Below are positions 1 through 7,594 of a DNA stretch of 27,483 nt, piece after piece. The first letter of the stretch is position 1. Each line of letters begins with the position of its first letter. This stretch comes from JBBAFB01 sp041655595 (GTDB lineage Bacteria > Bacillota > DULZ01): the NCBI GenBank assembly GCA_041655595.1, contig JBBAFB010000013.1, forward strand, positions 1 to 27,483, in the 5' to 3' direction. Under the pieces are notes generated by a model. It saw nothing but the letters and a program-made list of their open reading frames with translations, was not told the origin of the DNA and ran no database searches. The position numbers and the translations under genes are program-made.

Positions 1-47
1 GAGGGACCTCAAAACTGAATACAGGGAACGTTTAATTAATTTTCGTT

Positions 48-75
48 AAAGAGGGCCCCCGGGCTCTCTTTTGTT
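48..75 (+). terminator. Terminator-like hairpin closing an upstream unit
   Basis: A 10-bp stem (48-57 with 62-71, one G-U pair) with a 4-base loop is followed by a broken T run. It lies just after the window start and well before the sigma-28 promoter, so it probably ends transcription of a gene lying left of the window. Bases 1-47 show no convincing coding end. Bases 76-162 hold nothing I can assign beyond a GGAGG with a five-codon ORF. Confidence 0.6.
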
Positions 76-162
76 TGAGCATATAGAGCCCATACCGCTA
101 ATAGGAGGATAAAGCAGTGCTTTACTTAGACTGACGCCAAAACTTATCCGCTTTGAAATTAC

Positions 163-190
163 TAAAGTTTCCCCTTATTACTTCCGATAT
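163..190 (+). promoter_or_regulatory. Sigma-28 (SigD/FliA) promoter for the fliD operon
   Basis: TAAA at 163-166 and CCGATAT at 184-190 match the sigma-28 consensus (TAAA, about 15-16 bases, GCCGATAT) in all positions but the first base of the -10 box, with a 16-base spacer. Transcription would start near 197, giving a leader of about 65 bases before fliD. The sigma factor likely to use it is encoded at 23906-24613. This makes fliD and the following genes late flagellar genes. Confidence 0.85.
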
Positions 191-262
191 AATATTAAGG
201 ACAATTATATTTTGCTTGGGCTAAATTTATAACGGAAATTATTGCGAATAGGAGGGTTATTG

Positions 263-1903
263 ATGAGCTTAAGAATAGGCGGTTTAGCTACCGGCATGGA
301 CATGGAAGGTATTGTAAGAGACATGATGAAGGTCCAGCAGCTTAAGATGGATAAATTGGAGCAACAAAAAACTTTAGCGCAGTGGCAACAGGAGGCTTAT
401 CATAATATCAATAAAACCTTTGCCAACTTTATTTTAGATTCCCAAAAAGCCTTTGGATTGGTGAAAAGCGGCATTGCGGGACTTGCTAAGCAGTCTGTAA
501 CAAGTCTTGATTGGGTTAAGTCCGCTGTATCCGGGGATAAGAATATTCTGGAGGCTTCGGCTAGGGCGGATGCTGTCGCAGGTACCTACCAGCTTGAAGT
601 GCATCAGCTGGCAACTAACTGGTCTGCCGCCAGCGGTGAAAAGGTTGGGGGAACTCTGGCTTTGCGGGCGGAAGAAAAGCTTGATTTCACTATTAATGTT
701 AATGGCAAAGAAATCGTCATTGTCAAAGAAGGTCCCCGGGAAATTAAGCTGGCGGATATAGCAAAGGAAATCAACCAGCAGGCCAAGGACCTTGGGGTAA
801 GTGTTTCTGCTCAGTTTGATGCAGGACTGGGGCGCTTTTTTTTCCAAACTACCGATACCGGAGACGGAACCGTTGTTTTGTTTGATGACAGAAGTAATGT
901 GGATGGCAAAGGCTTTTTAGCGGGGGAGGATAATTTTTTAAGGCTGCAATCCAAGGATGGGGAGCAAATTGCTTTTCTTGAAAATAGTGTTGAATATCAA
1001 GGTAAAAATGCTATTGTGGATTTTGGAGCCGCCGTTGGTCTGGAGTTTTCCTCCAATCAATTTACTTTAAACGGTATAGCTTTTGATATTAAGGCAGAAG
1101 GAAAAACTTCCGTCACAGTAAGTACAGATGTGGATAGTGTATATAATAAAATTAAGGACTTTATAGACCAATATAATGAAATGGTCTCCCAGGTTCAAAA
1201 CCTACTGGGTGAGAAGAAAGCTAATTCCCATTTGCCATTAACGGCAGAACAAAGAGAACAATTATCCGAAAAGGAAATTGAAAAGTGGGAGGAAATAGCA
1301 AAGACAGGTCTGCTTAATAGGGACATTTATTTAACACAAATGCTGCAAACTTTAAGATCGGGACTCTATGAAAAGGTGAAAGGCACCTCTGGTGAATACC
1401 ATCTTTTTTCCTTTGGCATTACCACGGAGCAGTATGTTAGCGGTTCCATGGGAGGCAAGCTGCAAATTGACGAAGCTAAACTTAAAAATGCCATTAAAGA
1501 GGATGTTAATGAGGTGTTGGAACTATTCTTCTCTCAGCCTGATAGTACTATAACAGATAAGGGAGATAAAAGAGCACAAACAGGTATTGTAAGCAGGATC
1601 TATGAAGATTTAACCGAAGGAATGAAAAGTATTATTAATAAAGCTGGTATTGGGGCGGATGCGGCTTTGTATCGCAATGTTGACAGCAGAATGTTGCTGG
1701 ATTTTGTAGTGGAGCAGGGTAGCATCAGTTTTTTACAAAAGGACATTTCCAGGCTGGATGCCCGCATTACCACCTTTCAACTGCAGATGCAGAAAACCGA
1801 AAGTCGTTACTGGGCGCAGTTTACAGCTTTAGAGAAGGCTATCAACCAAATGAATGCCCAGTCTGCTTGGCTGGCACAGCAATTAGGCGGGGGTATGAGG
1901 TAG
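263..1903 (+). CDS. fliD: Flagellar filament cap protein FliD (HAP2)
   Basis: FliD forms the cap at the filament tip and helps exported flagellin fold into place. The N-terminus (GLATGMD, followed by a long helix rich in K, Q and E) is the conserved FliD_N region, about residues 5-105. The C-terminal FliD_C region, roughly residues 265-535, ends in a heptad-rich helix followed by QLGGGMR. The protein is 546 residues, normal for Firmicutes. The reading frame is open from a TTG at 242, but ATG 263 is chosen because AGGAGGG at 250-256 sits six bases upstream, inside the extension, and the product then begins MSLRIGG as in the family. It is first in a sigma-28 operon, 45 bases ahead of flaG. Confidence 0.96.
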   Translation: MSLRIGGLATGMDMEGIVRDMMKVQQLKMDKLEQQKTLAQWQQEAYHNINKTFANFILDSQKAFGLVKSGIAGLAKQSVTSLDWVKSAVSGDKNILEASARADAVAGTYQLEVHQLATNWSAASGEKVGGTLALRAEEKLDFTINVNGKEIVIVKEGPREIKLADIAKEINQQAKDLGVSVSAQFDAGLGRFFFQTTDTGDGTVVLFDDRSNVDGKGFLAGEDNFLRLQSKDGEQIAFLENSVEYQGKNAIVDFGAAVGLEFSSNQFTLNGIAFDIKAEGKTSVTVSTDVDSVYNKIKDFIDQYNEMVSQVQNLLGEKKANSHLPLTAEQREQLSEKEIEKWEEIAKTGLLNRDIYLTQMLQTLRSGLYEKVKGTSGEYHLFSFGITTEQYVSGSMGGKLQIDEAKLKNAIKEDVNEVLELFFSQPDSTITDKGDKRAQTGIVSRIYEDLTEGMKSIINKAGIGADAALYRNVDSRMLLDFVVEQGSISFLQKDISRLDARITTFQLQMQKTESRYWAQFTALEKAINQMNAQSAWLAQQLGGGMR

Positions 1904-1948
1904 TTTAATTAAAACTACGGGAAAAATTTTAAAAGGAGAGGAGCAAAT

Positions 1949-2371
1949 ATGCAAATTAGTCAGGTTGATTTTACTAACCCGACCGGCAGTCCTCGTCAAA
2001 ACCGGGCTCCTGTTACTACACATGGTAGGGAGCAAAATGATCTGGTAGGTACTCGAATAAAAAAAACCAGATTGCCGGGGAGTAAACCGGAGGCAATTCC
2101 GGGCGAAAAAACCTCAATTGATCAAAGGCGGCCTATTGATTACCTTGATGAAAAGGAAACTATCAATGCCATCGAGCAGGCAAATCATGCCTTTGAAGGG
2201 GTGTTTACCCAATTTGAATTTTCTATTCATGAAAAAACCAGAGAGATTATGGTGAAGGTCATTGACAGGGAAAGCGGTGAAGTGATTAGAGAGATTCCCC
2301 CTGAGCAGGTTTTGGATCTAGTTGCCAAACTATGGGAGTTGGCCGGTATTTTAGTTGACGAAAGGGTCTGA
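1949..2371 (+). CDS. flaG: FlaG family protein
   Basis: FlaG proteins are small proteins encoded next to fliD in many bacteria; loss in some species changes filament length. The 140-residue product has a poorly conserved first 55 residues, then the typical FlaG core: a helix (about 60-72), FxFSIHE (about 76-83), VKVIDRESGEV, IREIPPE, and a closing helix ending GILVDERV. The ATG follows a good ribosome binding site (AAGGAGAGG). It lies between fliD and the putative chaperone gene, with no promoter between, so it should be co-transcribed from the sigma-28 promoter. Confidence 0.9.
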   Translation: MQISQVDFTNPTGSPRQNRAPVTTHGREQNDLVGTRIKKTRLPGSKPEAIPGEKTSIDQRRPIDYLDEKETINAIEQANHAFEGVFTQFEFSIHEKTREIMVKVIDRESGEVIREIPPEQVLDLVAKLWELAGILVDERV

Positions 2372-2398
2372 TCTAGGGTTTAGTGGGAGGCATTTGTA

Positions 2399-2818
2399 AT
2401 GGTAGACAATAAAGAAAAAACCATTTTAGAACAAACAAAAACGGCTTTATTAGAAGAACTATATTTCAATACGCAGGAAAAGTCTCAGGCGATCAAAGAG
2501 CAGAATCTGGAGCGTTTAACACAGCTGCTGGAAAAGGCCAATGATTTGATGGCCCGAATTGACGTCGTTAATGGACGTTTGCAAACAATTACAGATGTTT
2601 TGTATGGTGGCAAATTCTCTCCGGAGTACTTAAATAGCGAACAAAAACAAATGCTGATTGAAACCCGCGCTCTTCATCGGGAAATAACGAGTGAGTTAAT
2701 TAAGCAAAGATCTGCCGTTGTGGCCCAAATGCAGGAGTTGCGAGAAATAGAAAGCGTGATGGGGGTATATAATAAGGAACCGGTTTCGGAGGGGGCATTT
2801 CTGGACCAAAAAAAATAA
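2399..2818 (+). CDS. Helical protein, possible FlgN/FliT-type export chaperone
   Basis: The 139-residue product has no motif I can name with certainty. It looks almost entirely alpha-helical: a first amphipathic helix (about 5-45), a second (about 45-70) with leucine heptads, and a third (about 85-120), with a short polar tail containing VYNKEP. Size, helix layout, the tail and the place in a filament-assembly operon fit export chaperones of the FlgN/FliT type. These bind hook-associated proteins such as FliD or FlgK/FlgL before export. The start ATG has GGGAGG eight bases upstream. The alternative is a coiled-coil protein of unknown role. Confidence 0.55.
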   Translation: MVDNKEKTILEQTKTALLEELYFNTQEKSQAIKEQNLERLTQLLEKANDLMARIDVVNGRLQTITDVLYGGKFSPEYLNSEQKQMLIETRALHREITSELIKQRSAVVAQMQELREIESVMGVYNKEPVSEGAFLDQKK

Positions 2819-2838
2819 GTAATTGCGAGGGAAAGGCT

Positions 2839-3210
2839 ATGTTGCAAAAGATACCAGGTATCGAACCGGCACATATGCAAAACATTAAGGATCAAACAGA
2901 AAAACAAGTGGTACGAGGCACTAGAAACATTAAAGTGACGGATCGGGAAGATGAAAAAAAAGAAAGAGAGTGGATATTACCGGGCGAACGGGAGGAATTG
3001 GCCAACCTTTTAGAGGAAGTCAATCTGGAGATGGAAAAGGCGGGACAACCCCTGCGATTTGCCTTGGTGCTAATAGATGACAAATGGCTGGTAGAAGTTT
3101 GGGATTCGAGGGAAAAGAAAACGATTCGCTTAATAAGTATTAGCGAAGCCAGCAAATTATTCAATAAAAACATCAGGAAAAAAGGGTTTCTGGTTGATAA
3201 AAAGTTTTAG
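2839..3210 (+). CDS. Second, strongly diverged FlaG-like protein
   Basis: The 123-residue product is charged and variable for its first 50 residues. The second half follows the FlaG plan: a helix (LANLLEEVNLEME), then LRFALVLIDDKWLVEVWD, a basic turn, IRLISISEASKLF and a C-terminal end GFLVDKKF. Compared with the flaG product two genes upstream, the spacing of these elements is the same, but the signature IRxIPPE is replaced by IRLISIS. I infer an ancient duplication of flaG. Its role is unknown; a filament function is likely from its place directly before fliS. The ATG follows GAGGGAAAGG. Confidence 0.6.
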   Translation: MLQKIPGIEPAHMQNIKDQTEKQVVRGTRNIKVTDREDEKKEREWILPGEREELANLLEEVNLEMEKAGQPLRFALVLIDDKWLVEVWDSREKKTIRLISISEASKLFNKNIRKKGFLVDKKF

Positions 3211-3237
3211 ACTTTCCGGGAATTGGGGGAATAAGCA

Positions 3238-3615
3238 ATGTATCAGACAAATTTGGCTTACCAAACATATCAACAAAATCAAATCAGTACTGCATCGCCG
3301 GAAAAATTAGTAGCGATGCTTTATGACGGGAGTATCCGTTTCCTATTGGGGGCGGAAACAGCATTTCAGGAAAAAGATTATGAGGGTATTCATCATAATT
3401 TAGTTAAGGCTCAATCAATTATTTTCGAATTGATGGCCAATGTTGATCGGTCAATAGGTGAGGTAGGCGAACAACTATACTTATTATATGATTTTATGTA
3501 TCAAAGACTAGTGGAGGCAAATTTAAAAAAAGACCCTTCTATCGTGGCAGAAGTTAAGGAGCTGCTCCTTAGTTTAAAAGAAACTTGGTCGCAAGCCGTT
3601 AAGTTAGCAAAGTAG
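3238..3615 (+). CDS. fliS: Flagellin export chaperone FliS
   Basis: FliS binds the C-terminus of flagellin in the cytoplasm, prevents early polymerisation and hands it to the export gate. The 125-residue product begins with the conserved Y-rich segment (AYQTYQQNQ), then TASPEKLVAMLYDG, the family hallmark, and forms a four-helix bundle by family knowledge. The C-terminal helix includes LLSLKETW. The ATG has a GGGGGAA upstream. It is the last gene of the sigma-28 operon; a terminator follows 47 bases after the stop. No fliT follows it, unlike in Bacillus. Confidence 0.96.
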   Translation: MYQTNLAYQTYQQNQISTASPEKLVAMLYDGSIRFLLGAETAFQEKDYEGIHHNLVKAQSIIFELMANVDRSIGEVGEQLYLLYDFMYQRLVEANLKKDPSIVAEVKELLLSLKETWSQAVKLAK

Positions 3616-3661
3616 GACTGGTTGCCGGAAATTCAGTGCCGGATAGTAAAAAGGCCTGTAG

Positions 3662-3695
3662 AAATAGCCCCTTTTGAGGGCTATTTTTTGTTTTT
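3662..3695 (+). terminator. Intrinsic terminator after fliS
   Basis: A perfect 9-bp stem, AAATAGCCC at 3662-3670 and GGGCTATTT at 3678-3686, encloses the 7-base loop CTTTTGA. A T-rich tail runs to 3695. This separates the late fliD-fliS operon from the flgB operon. Confidence 0.92.
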
Positions 3696-3702
3696 AAGAA
3701 AG

Positions 3703-3717
3703 TTGGGACGGTCCCAA
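3703..3717. promoter_or_regulatory. 15-bp palindrome upstream of the fla operon promoter
   Basis: TTGGGACGGTCCCAA is a perfect palindrome with a single central base. It sits between the fliS terminator and the candidate flgB promoter, about 50-60 bases upstream of the presumed start of transcription. It has no T tail, so it is not a terminator. A dimeric regulator binding site is an inference. Confidence 0.45.
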
Positions 3718-3747
3718 TAGCAAAAAGGGACTAATTCCGCCAAATTT

Positions 3748-3756
3748 TGCTATAAG
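3748..3756 (+). promoter_or_regulatory. Candidate extended -10 promoter for the flgB operon
   Basis: TGCTATAAG fits an extended -10 element (TGnTATAAT with one mismatch). No good -35 box lies 16-18 bases upstream, which extended -10 promoters tolerate. It is the best vegetative sigma candidate in the 246 bases between fliS and flgB and would give a leader of about 100 bases. TTGAAT near 3782 is another possible -35 but lacks a good -10. I see no sigma-28 consensus here. Confidence 0.4.
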
Positions 3757-3861
3757 TTTAAAGGAGTTTTAAAGATTTATGTTGAATAATTGTCTAATAT
3801 GCTTGATTAAGTAGATATGAGCTTTTATTTATATATTGAAATTTTCAAAGGGGGTAGGATC

Positions 3862-4269
3862 ATGTCGGGCTTTCTGTCGGATGTTACATCAATTGCTCTG
3901 GAAAAGTCCTTGAATGTTGCCGGTGAAAGACATAGGGTTATTGCTAATAATATTGCTAATGTGAACACCCCAAACTTTAAACGATCCTATGTTGATTTTG
4001 AGGGGGAATTAAAAAGATCCTTGGGTAAAGGAAATCAAATTAAACTAAGAAGAACAAATCAGCGGCATTTGGGGGCCGGCTCCATTGAAAATTTGAGTCC
4101 CCAAATTAAACAGGACCGCAATTCTGTTATGAGGGCAGATGGCAATAACGTGGATATTGATCTGGAAAATGCTGAGTTGGCTATTAATACCATTATGTAT
4201 AATGCTGCAGCTACTCGTTTGAACCAAAAGTTAGGGCAATTACGCTATGTTATCAATGGAGGTAGGTAA
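3862..4269 (+). CDS. flgB: Flagellar basal-body rod protein FlgB
   Basis: FlgB is a proximal rod subunit joined to the MS ring through FliE. The 135-residue product carries the rod-family signature near the N-terminus (VIANNIANVNTPNFKR) and the C-terminal helix with NTIMYNAAATRLNQKL typical of FlgB. The frame is open from 3817, but ATG 3862 is the start because AAAGGGGGTAGG lies directly in front of it and the product then aligns with the usual FlgB N-terminus. It opens the large fla operon; flgC follows two bases after its stop. Confidence 0.96.
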   Translation: MSGFLSDVTSIALEKSLNVAGERHRVIANNIANVNTPNFKRSYVDFEGELKRSLGKGNQIKLRRTNQRHLGAGSIENLSPQIKQDRNSVMRADGNNVDIDLENAELAINTIMYNAAATRLNQKLGQLRYVINGGR

Positions 4270-4271
4270 AA

Positions 4272-4697
4272 ATGTCAGGTATTTTTAAAGCTATGCAAAT
4301 AAGTGCCTCGGGTCTTACTGCCGAAAGGTTGCGTTTGGACACCATTTCTAATAACCTAGCAAATATTAATACAACTAGGACCGGGAAAGGCGGTCCCTAC
4401 AAAAGGCAAAGTGTGGTTTTTGCGGAAAGGTTGGAAAGGGCTAAAGGGCCGAAAAGATATCAAGTTGCCGGGGTAAAAGTAGCTAAGATAGTGGAAGATC
4501 AGGGGGAGGCACGTAAGGTTTATGAGCCGAACCACCCTGATGCAGGAGCAGACGGTTATGTACACTACCCCAATATCAACATAGTTAACGAAATGGTGGA
4601 TATGATTACTGCTTCCAGGGCCTACGAAGCAAATGTGACTGCCTTTAATGCCGCTAAAACTATAGCATTAAAAGCTTTGGAAATAGGTAGAGGTTAG
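4272..4697 (+). CDS. flgC: Flagellar basal-body rod protein FlgC
   Basis: FlgC is the second proximal rod subunit. The 141-residue product shows the N-terminal coiled-coil helix with ISASGLTAERLRLDTISNNLANINTT and the C-terminal FlgC hallmark YPNINIVNEMVDMITASRAYEANVT (residues about 98-122), here interrupted by no gaps. Length is typical. It lies two bases after flgB and 13 bases before fliE, the usual flgB-flgC-fliE order. Confidence 0.96.
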   Translation: MSGIFKAMQISASGLTAERLRLDTISNNLANINTTRTGKGGPYKRQSVVFAERLERAKGPKRYQVAGVKVAKIVEDQGEARKVYEPNHPDAGADGYVHYPNINIVNEMVDMITASRAYEANVTAFNAAKTIALKALEIGRG

Positions 4698-4710
4698 GAG
4701 GGGGAAAAAG

Positions 4711-5010
4711 GTGAAATTATCAATGCTAATGCCTCACCCTTTGGAACTACAGCAAAATCAAACAAAGAGCATTACTGCCCAAAAAGAGGAGACTTCCTTT
4801 AGTAAAATTCTGATGGAGCAGCTCAAAGAGGTGGATAAGCTGGAAAAAGAAGCGGATGAGTTGACCCAGAAATTTTTAATCGGTGAAATTCAAGATCTCC
4901 ACCAAGTAACAATTGCAGCCGAAAAAGCCAATCTAGCACTGCAACTAACTGTGCAGGTTAGAAATAAATTGTTGGAAGCGTACCAGGAACTTTCAAGGAT
5001 GCAGATCTAG
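4711..5010 (+). CDS. fliE: Hook-basal body complex protein FliE
   Basis: FliE is the small adaptor that connects the FliF MS ring to the rod. The 99-residue product has a variable first 25 residues, then FSKILMEQLKEVDKLEKEAD and a C-terminal TIAAEKANLALQLTVQVRNK segment; the family signature includes AEKAxLALQLxVQVRNKxLEAYQE. Translation starts at GTG 4711 with GGAGGGGG 6-7 bases upstream; an ATG four codons in (4723) is too far from that site. It sits between flgC and fliF as in Bacillus. Confidence 0.95.
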   Translation: MKLSMLMPHPLELQQNQTKSITAQKEETSFSKILMEQLKEVDKLEKEADELTQKFLIGEIQDLHQVTIAAEKANLALQLTVQVRNKLLEAYQELSRMQI

Positions 5011-5036
5011 CCAAGTTGTATTGATGAGGTGAAAAG

Positions 5037-6575
5037 GTGAACGAAAGACTGACTGGATGGCTTGAGAAATGGAGAGAACTGCCTTCTTCCCGAAAATCCA
5101 TTATTGCGGTCATGGTAATTGCCATTTTATTGGCAGGTTTCTTTTTGATTTTAGAAACCACAAAAGAAGAGTATGCTCCATTATTTACCGGCCTTGATCC
5201 AAAGACCGCCAATGCAGTAGTAGAAAATTTAAAACAATCCGGTATTCGCCACCGATTAGAGGCGGAAGGTACGTCAATCATGGTGCCTAAAAAGCAGGTT
5301 TATGATATCCGAATCCAATTGGCCGGGGAGGGGCTGTTAACTAACACTGGTTTGGGATTTGAGTTGTTTGATCAAAGCAAATTGGGAGTCACCGAATTTG
5401 AAAGAAGGTTGGATTTCCTAAGAGCTTTACAGGAGGAGCTCCGCCGTACCATTGTGCAATTAAAGGAGGTGGAGCAGGCGAGGGTTCACTTGGTATTGCC
5501 GGAAAAGAGTGTCTTTATTAAGGAAGACAGACCTGCTTCGGCAGCCGTTACCATCAGTCTGAAGCCTTTAGCTAAATTGAACTCCGAGCAGATTAAAGGC
5601 ATCATTTACTTAGTGTCTTCCAGCGTGGATAATCTCCCCCCCGATAATGTAAAGATCATTGACCAGAGCGGTTTTGTGCTGAGTGATGGGGTATTACTTG
5701 CCGATTCTGAATCTTTAACTTATCAAAATGTGGCCCAATATGAGATGCGCCGTTCTTTGGAAAAGGATTTAGAACGGCGGGTGGAAAATATGCTGGAAAG
5801 AGTGCTGGGTCTTGATCGGGTGGTAGCAATGGTAACCGCCGATTTAAATTTTGATCAAAGACAGGAAACCAGTGTGGAATATGGAGAGGGCTCTGTTTTA
5901 AGCCAGGAAACCATCCAAGAGGAAAGCCAATCCAGCGGAGGCAGTCAGGGGGTTGCCGGAGTTGAAGGCAATATCGGTGTTCCCTATTATCCCAGCGGAG
6001 GGCAAGAAACAGAAACCTATATCAGAAGTGAAAATATAACTAATTATTTAGTGGACCAAACAGAAAGGACCACTGTGCAGTTACCTGGTCAGATTAGGCG
6101 TTTATCCACAGCGGTAGTGATTAATGGGCTTTTTGATGAGGAAGAAATGGAAAGGATTCGCACTATTATCCAGACTGCGGTAGGTTATGATTTTACCAGG
6201 GGTGACCAAATAATTGTTGAGAATATGTTCTTTGCGGGAGTTCCCGAACTGGAACCGCCGGTGGTAGAAGTTCCGCCAGAGGGAATTACCTTACCCCTGT
6301 GGCAGCTCATTGCTCTTGGTGCCGGTGTCTTTGTTTTTCTGTCAATCTTATTGCTTCTGTTGTTGCGCGGAAGGAAAAAGAGGGGTGCCGCAGGAGGTTT
6401 GGCTGAAATCATCGAGGATCGTACATTGGAGCCCATACCTTTGTCCAAGGTAATGCCGGAGATTAGTATAGAAGAAAGAATCAGGATTGAGAAGCAGAAA
6501 AAAATTGTGGATATCGTGCGAGAAAAACCCGAGGATGCGGTTTTATTGTTGCGAGCTTGGATCTCAGAGGATTAG
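5037..6575 (+). CDS. fliF: Flagellar MS-ring protein FliF
   Basis: FliF builds the MS ring in the inner membrane, the base for rod and rotor. The 512-residue product has a first membrane segment at about 20-39, the YscJ/FliF ring-building domain (about 45-220), a periplasmic FliF domain with the low-complexity S/G/E loop (about 285-330), a second membrane segment at about 420-443 and a cytoplasmic tail. The tail ends in AVLLLRAWISED, the FliG-binding motif. Start is GTG 5037 with a GAGGTGAAAAG ribosome binding site. It lies 26 bases after fliE and 11 before fliG. Confidence 0.97.
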   Translation: MNERLTGWLEKWRELPSSRKSIIAVMVIAILLAGFFLILETTKEEYAPLFTGLDPKTANAVVENLKQSGIRHRLEAEGTSIMVPKKQVYDIRIQLAGEGLLTNTGLGFELFDQSKLGVTEFERRLDFLRALQEELRRTIVQLKEVEQARVHLVLPEKSVFIKEDRPASAAVTISLKPLAKLNSEQIKGIIYLVSSSVDNLPPDNVKIIDQSGFVLSDGVLLADSESLTYQNVAQYEMRRSLEKDLERRVENMLERVLGLDRVVAMVTADLNFDQRQETSVEYGEGSVLSQETIQEESQSSGGSQGVAGVEGNIGVPYYPSGGQETETYIRSENITNYLVDQTERTTVQLPGQIRRLSTAVVINGLFDEEEMERIRTIIQTAVGYDFTRGDQIIVENMFFAGVPELEPPVVEVPPEGITLPLWQLIALGAGVFVFLSILLLLLLRGRKKRGAAGGLAEIIEDRTLEPIPLSKVMPEISIEERIRIEKQKKIVDIVREKPEDAVLLLRAWISED

Positions 6576-6586
6576 GAGAGTGAATA

Positions 6587-7594
6587 ATGTCTAGAGGAGA
6601 ACTAACCGGTTTAGAAAAAGCAGCTATTTTACTAATTAGCATTGGTCCGGAATCTTCTTCCAGGCTCCTTAGATACCTTCCGGAATCAGAGATTGAAAAA
6701 GTTACTTATCAAATTGCCAATATGTCCTCTATTTCAAACGAGATGAAAGCTGCCGTTACCGAGGAGTTTTTGCAGCTCAATGAGGCCCAGGAATATTTGT
6801 TACATGGCGGCATCAGCTATGCCCGGGAAATCTTAGAAAAGAGTTTGGGACCGGCTAAGGCTAATGAAATTATTAGGAAGCTAACCGAAAGCTCAAAGAT
6901 TCGTCCCTTTGCCATGATCAGAAAAGCTGATCCCAGGCAGATGGTTAATTATATACATAACGAGCATCCCCAAACAATTGCCTTAATTTTGGCCTACTTG
7001 GAATCCGAGCAGGCTTCGGTTGTTTTGAGTGCTTTGCCTGAAGAAATGCAGGCTGATATAGCCAGAAGAATTGCTTTAATGGAGAGAACCTCCCCTGAAA
7101 TAGTCAAGGAAGTGGAGCAGGTTTTAGAAGACAAGCTATCTTCCTTAATGGAACAGGATTTTACTGCTGTAGGAGGGATTAAAACCCTTGTGGACATTTT
7201 GAATAGGGTAGATAGGGCTACGGAAAAGGTTATTTTAGAAACCATGGAAAAGGATGATCAGGAATTAGCGGAAGAAATCAGAAAGATGCTCTTTGTTTTT
7301 GAGGATATTATTAGCTTGGATGACACTTCCATTCGTAGGGTGCTGAGGGAAGTTGATAATAAAGATTTGGCATTGGCCGTTAAGGGATCGAGTCAGGAGG
7401 TAGCCAATAGGGTCTATAAAAACATGTCTCAAAGGGCAGGGGAAATGTTAAAAGAGGACATAGAGTTTATGGGTCCGATCAGATTAAGAGATGTGGAAGA
7501 GGCTCAGCAGCGAATTGTGCAGGTTATCAGAAGATTAGACGAAGCTGGGGAAATTGTTATTTCCAGAGGTGGAGAAGATGCTCTCATCATATAG
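6587..7594 (+). CDS. fliG: Flagellar motor switch protein FliG
   Basis: FliG joins the MS ring to the C ring and is the rotor part that meets the stator. The 335-residue product has the FliF-binding N-domain (LEKAAILLISIGPE), the middle-domain EHPQT motif at 126-130, the hinge MLFVFEDI at about 234-241 (MFxF in most homologues; here LFVF), and a C-terminal domain with the charged torque helix (about 246-262, DDTSIRRVLREVDNKDL). Length is normal. The 3' end overlaps fliH by 17 bases, which suggests translational coupling. Confidence 0.97.
   Translation: MSRGELTGLEKAAILLISIGPESSSRLLRYLPESEIEKVTYQIANMSSISNEMKAAVTEEFLQLNEAQEYLLHGGISYAREILEKSLGPAKANEIIRKLTESSKIRPFAMIRKADPRQMVNYIHNEHPQTIALILAYLESEQASVVLSALPEEMQADIARRIALMERTSPEIVKEVEQVLEDKLSSLMEQDFTAVGGIKTLVDILNRVDRATEKVILETMEKDDQELAEEIRKMLFVFEDIISLDDTSIRRVLREVDNKDLALAVKGSSQEVANRVYKNMSQRAGEMLKEDIEFMGPIRLRDVEEAQQRIVQVIRRLDEAGEIVISRGGEDALII

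Noticed and set aside
104..134. GGAGG followed by a five-codon ORF (GTG to TGA)
   Set aside because: It lies upstream of the sigma-28 promoter, so it is not a leader of fliD, and is too short to support as a gene.
1..262. c-di-GMP or other riboswitch upstream of fliD
   Set aside because: Flagellar genes in such bacteria sometimes carry one, but no GEMM-type core was seen here or between fliS and flgB.
434..847. Minus-strand ORF of 137 codons inside fliD
   Set aside because: It is a shadow of fliD in another frame, lacks a ribosome binding site and has no recognisable protein character. The same holds for the other minus-strand ORFs in the window.
3817..3861. In-frame 15-codon extension of flgB
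   Set aside because: The ribosome binding site AAAGGGGG lies inside it and the FlgB family begins at ATG 3862.
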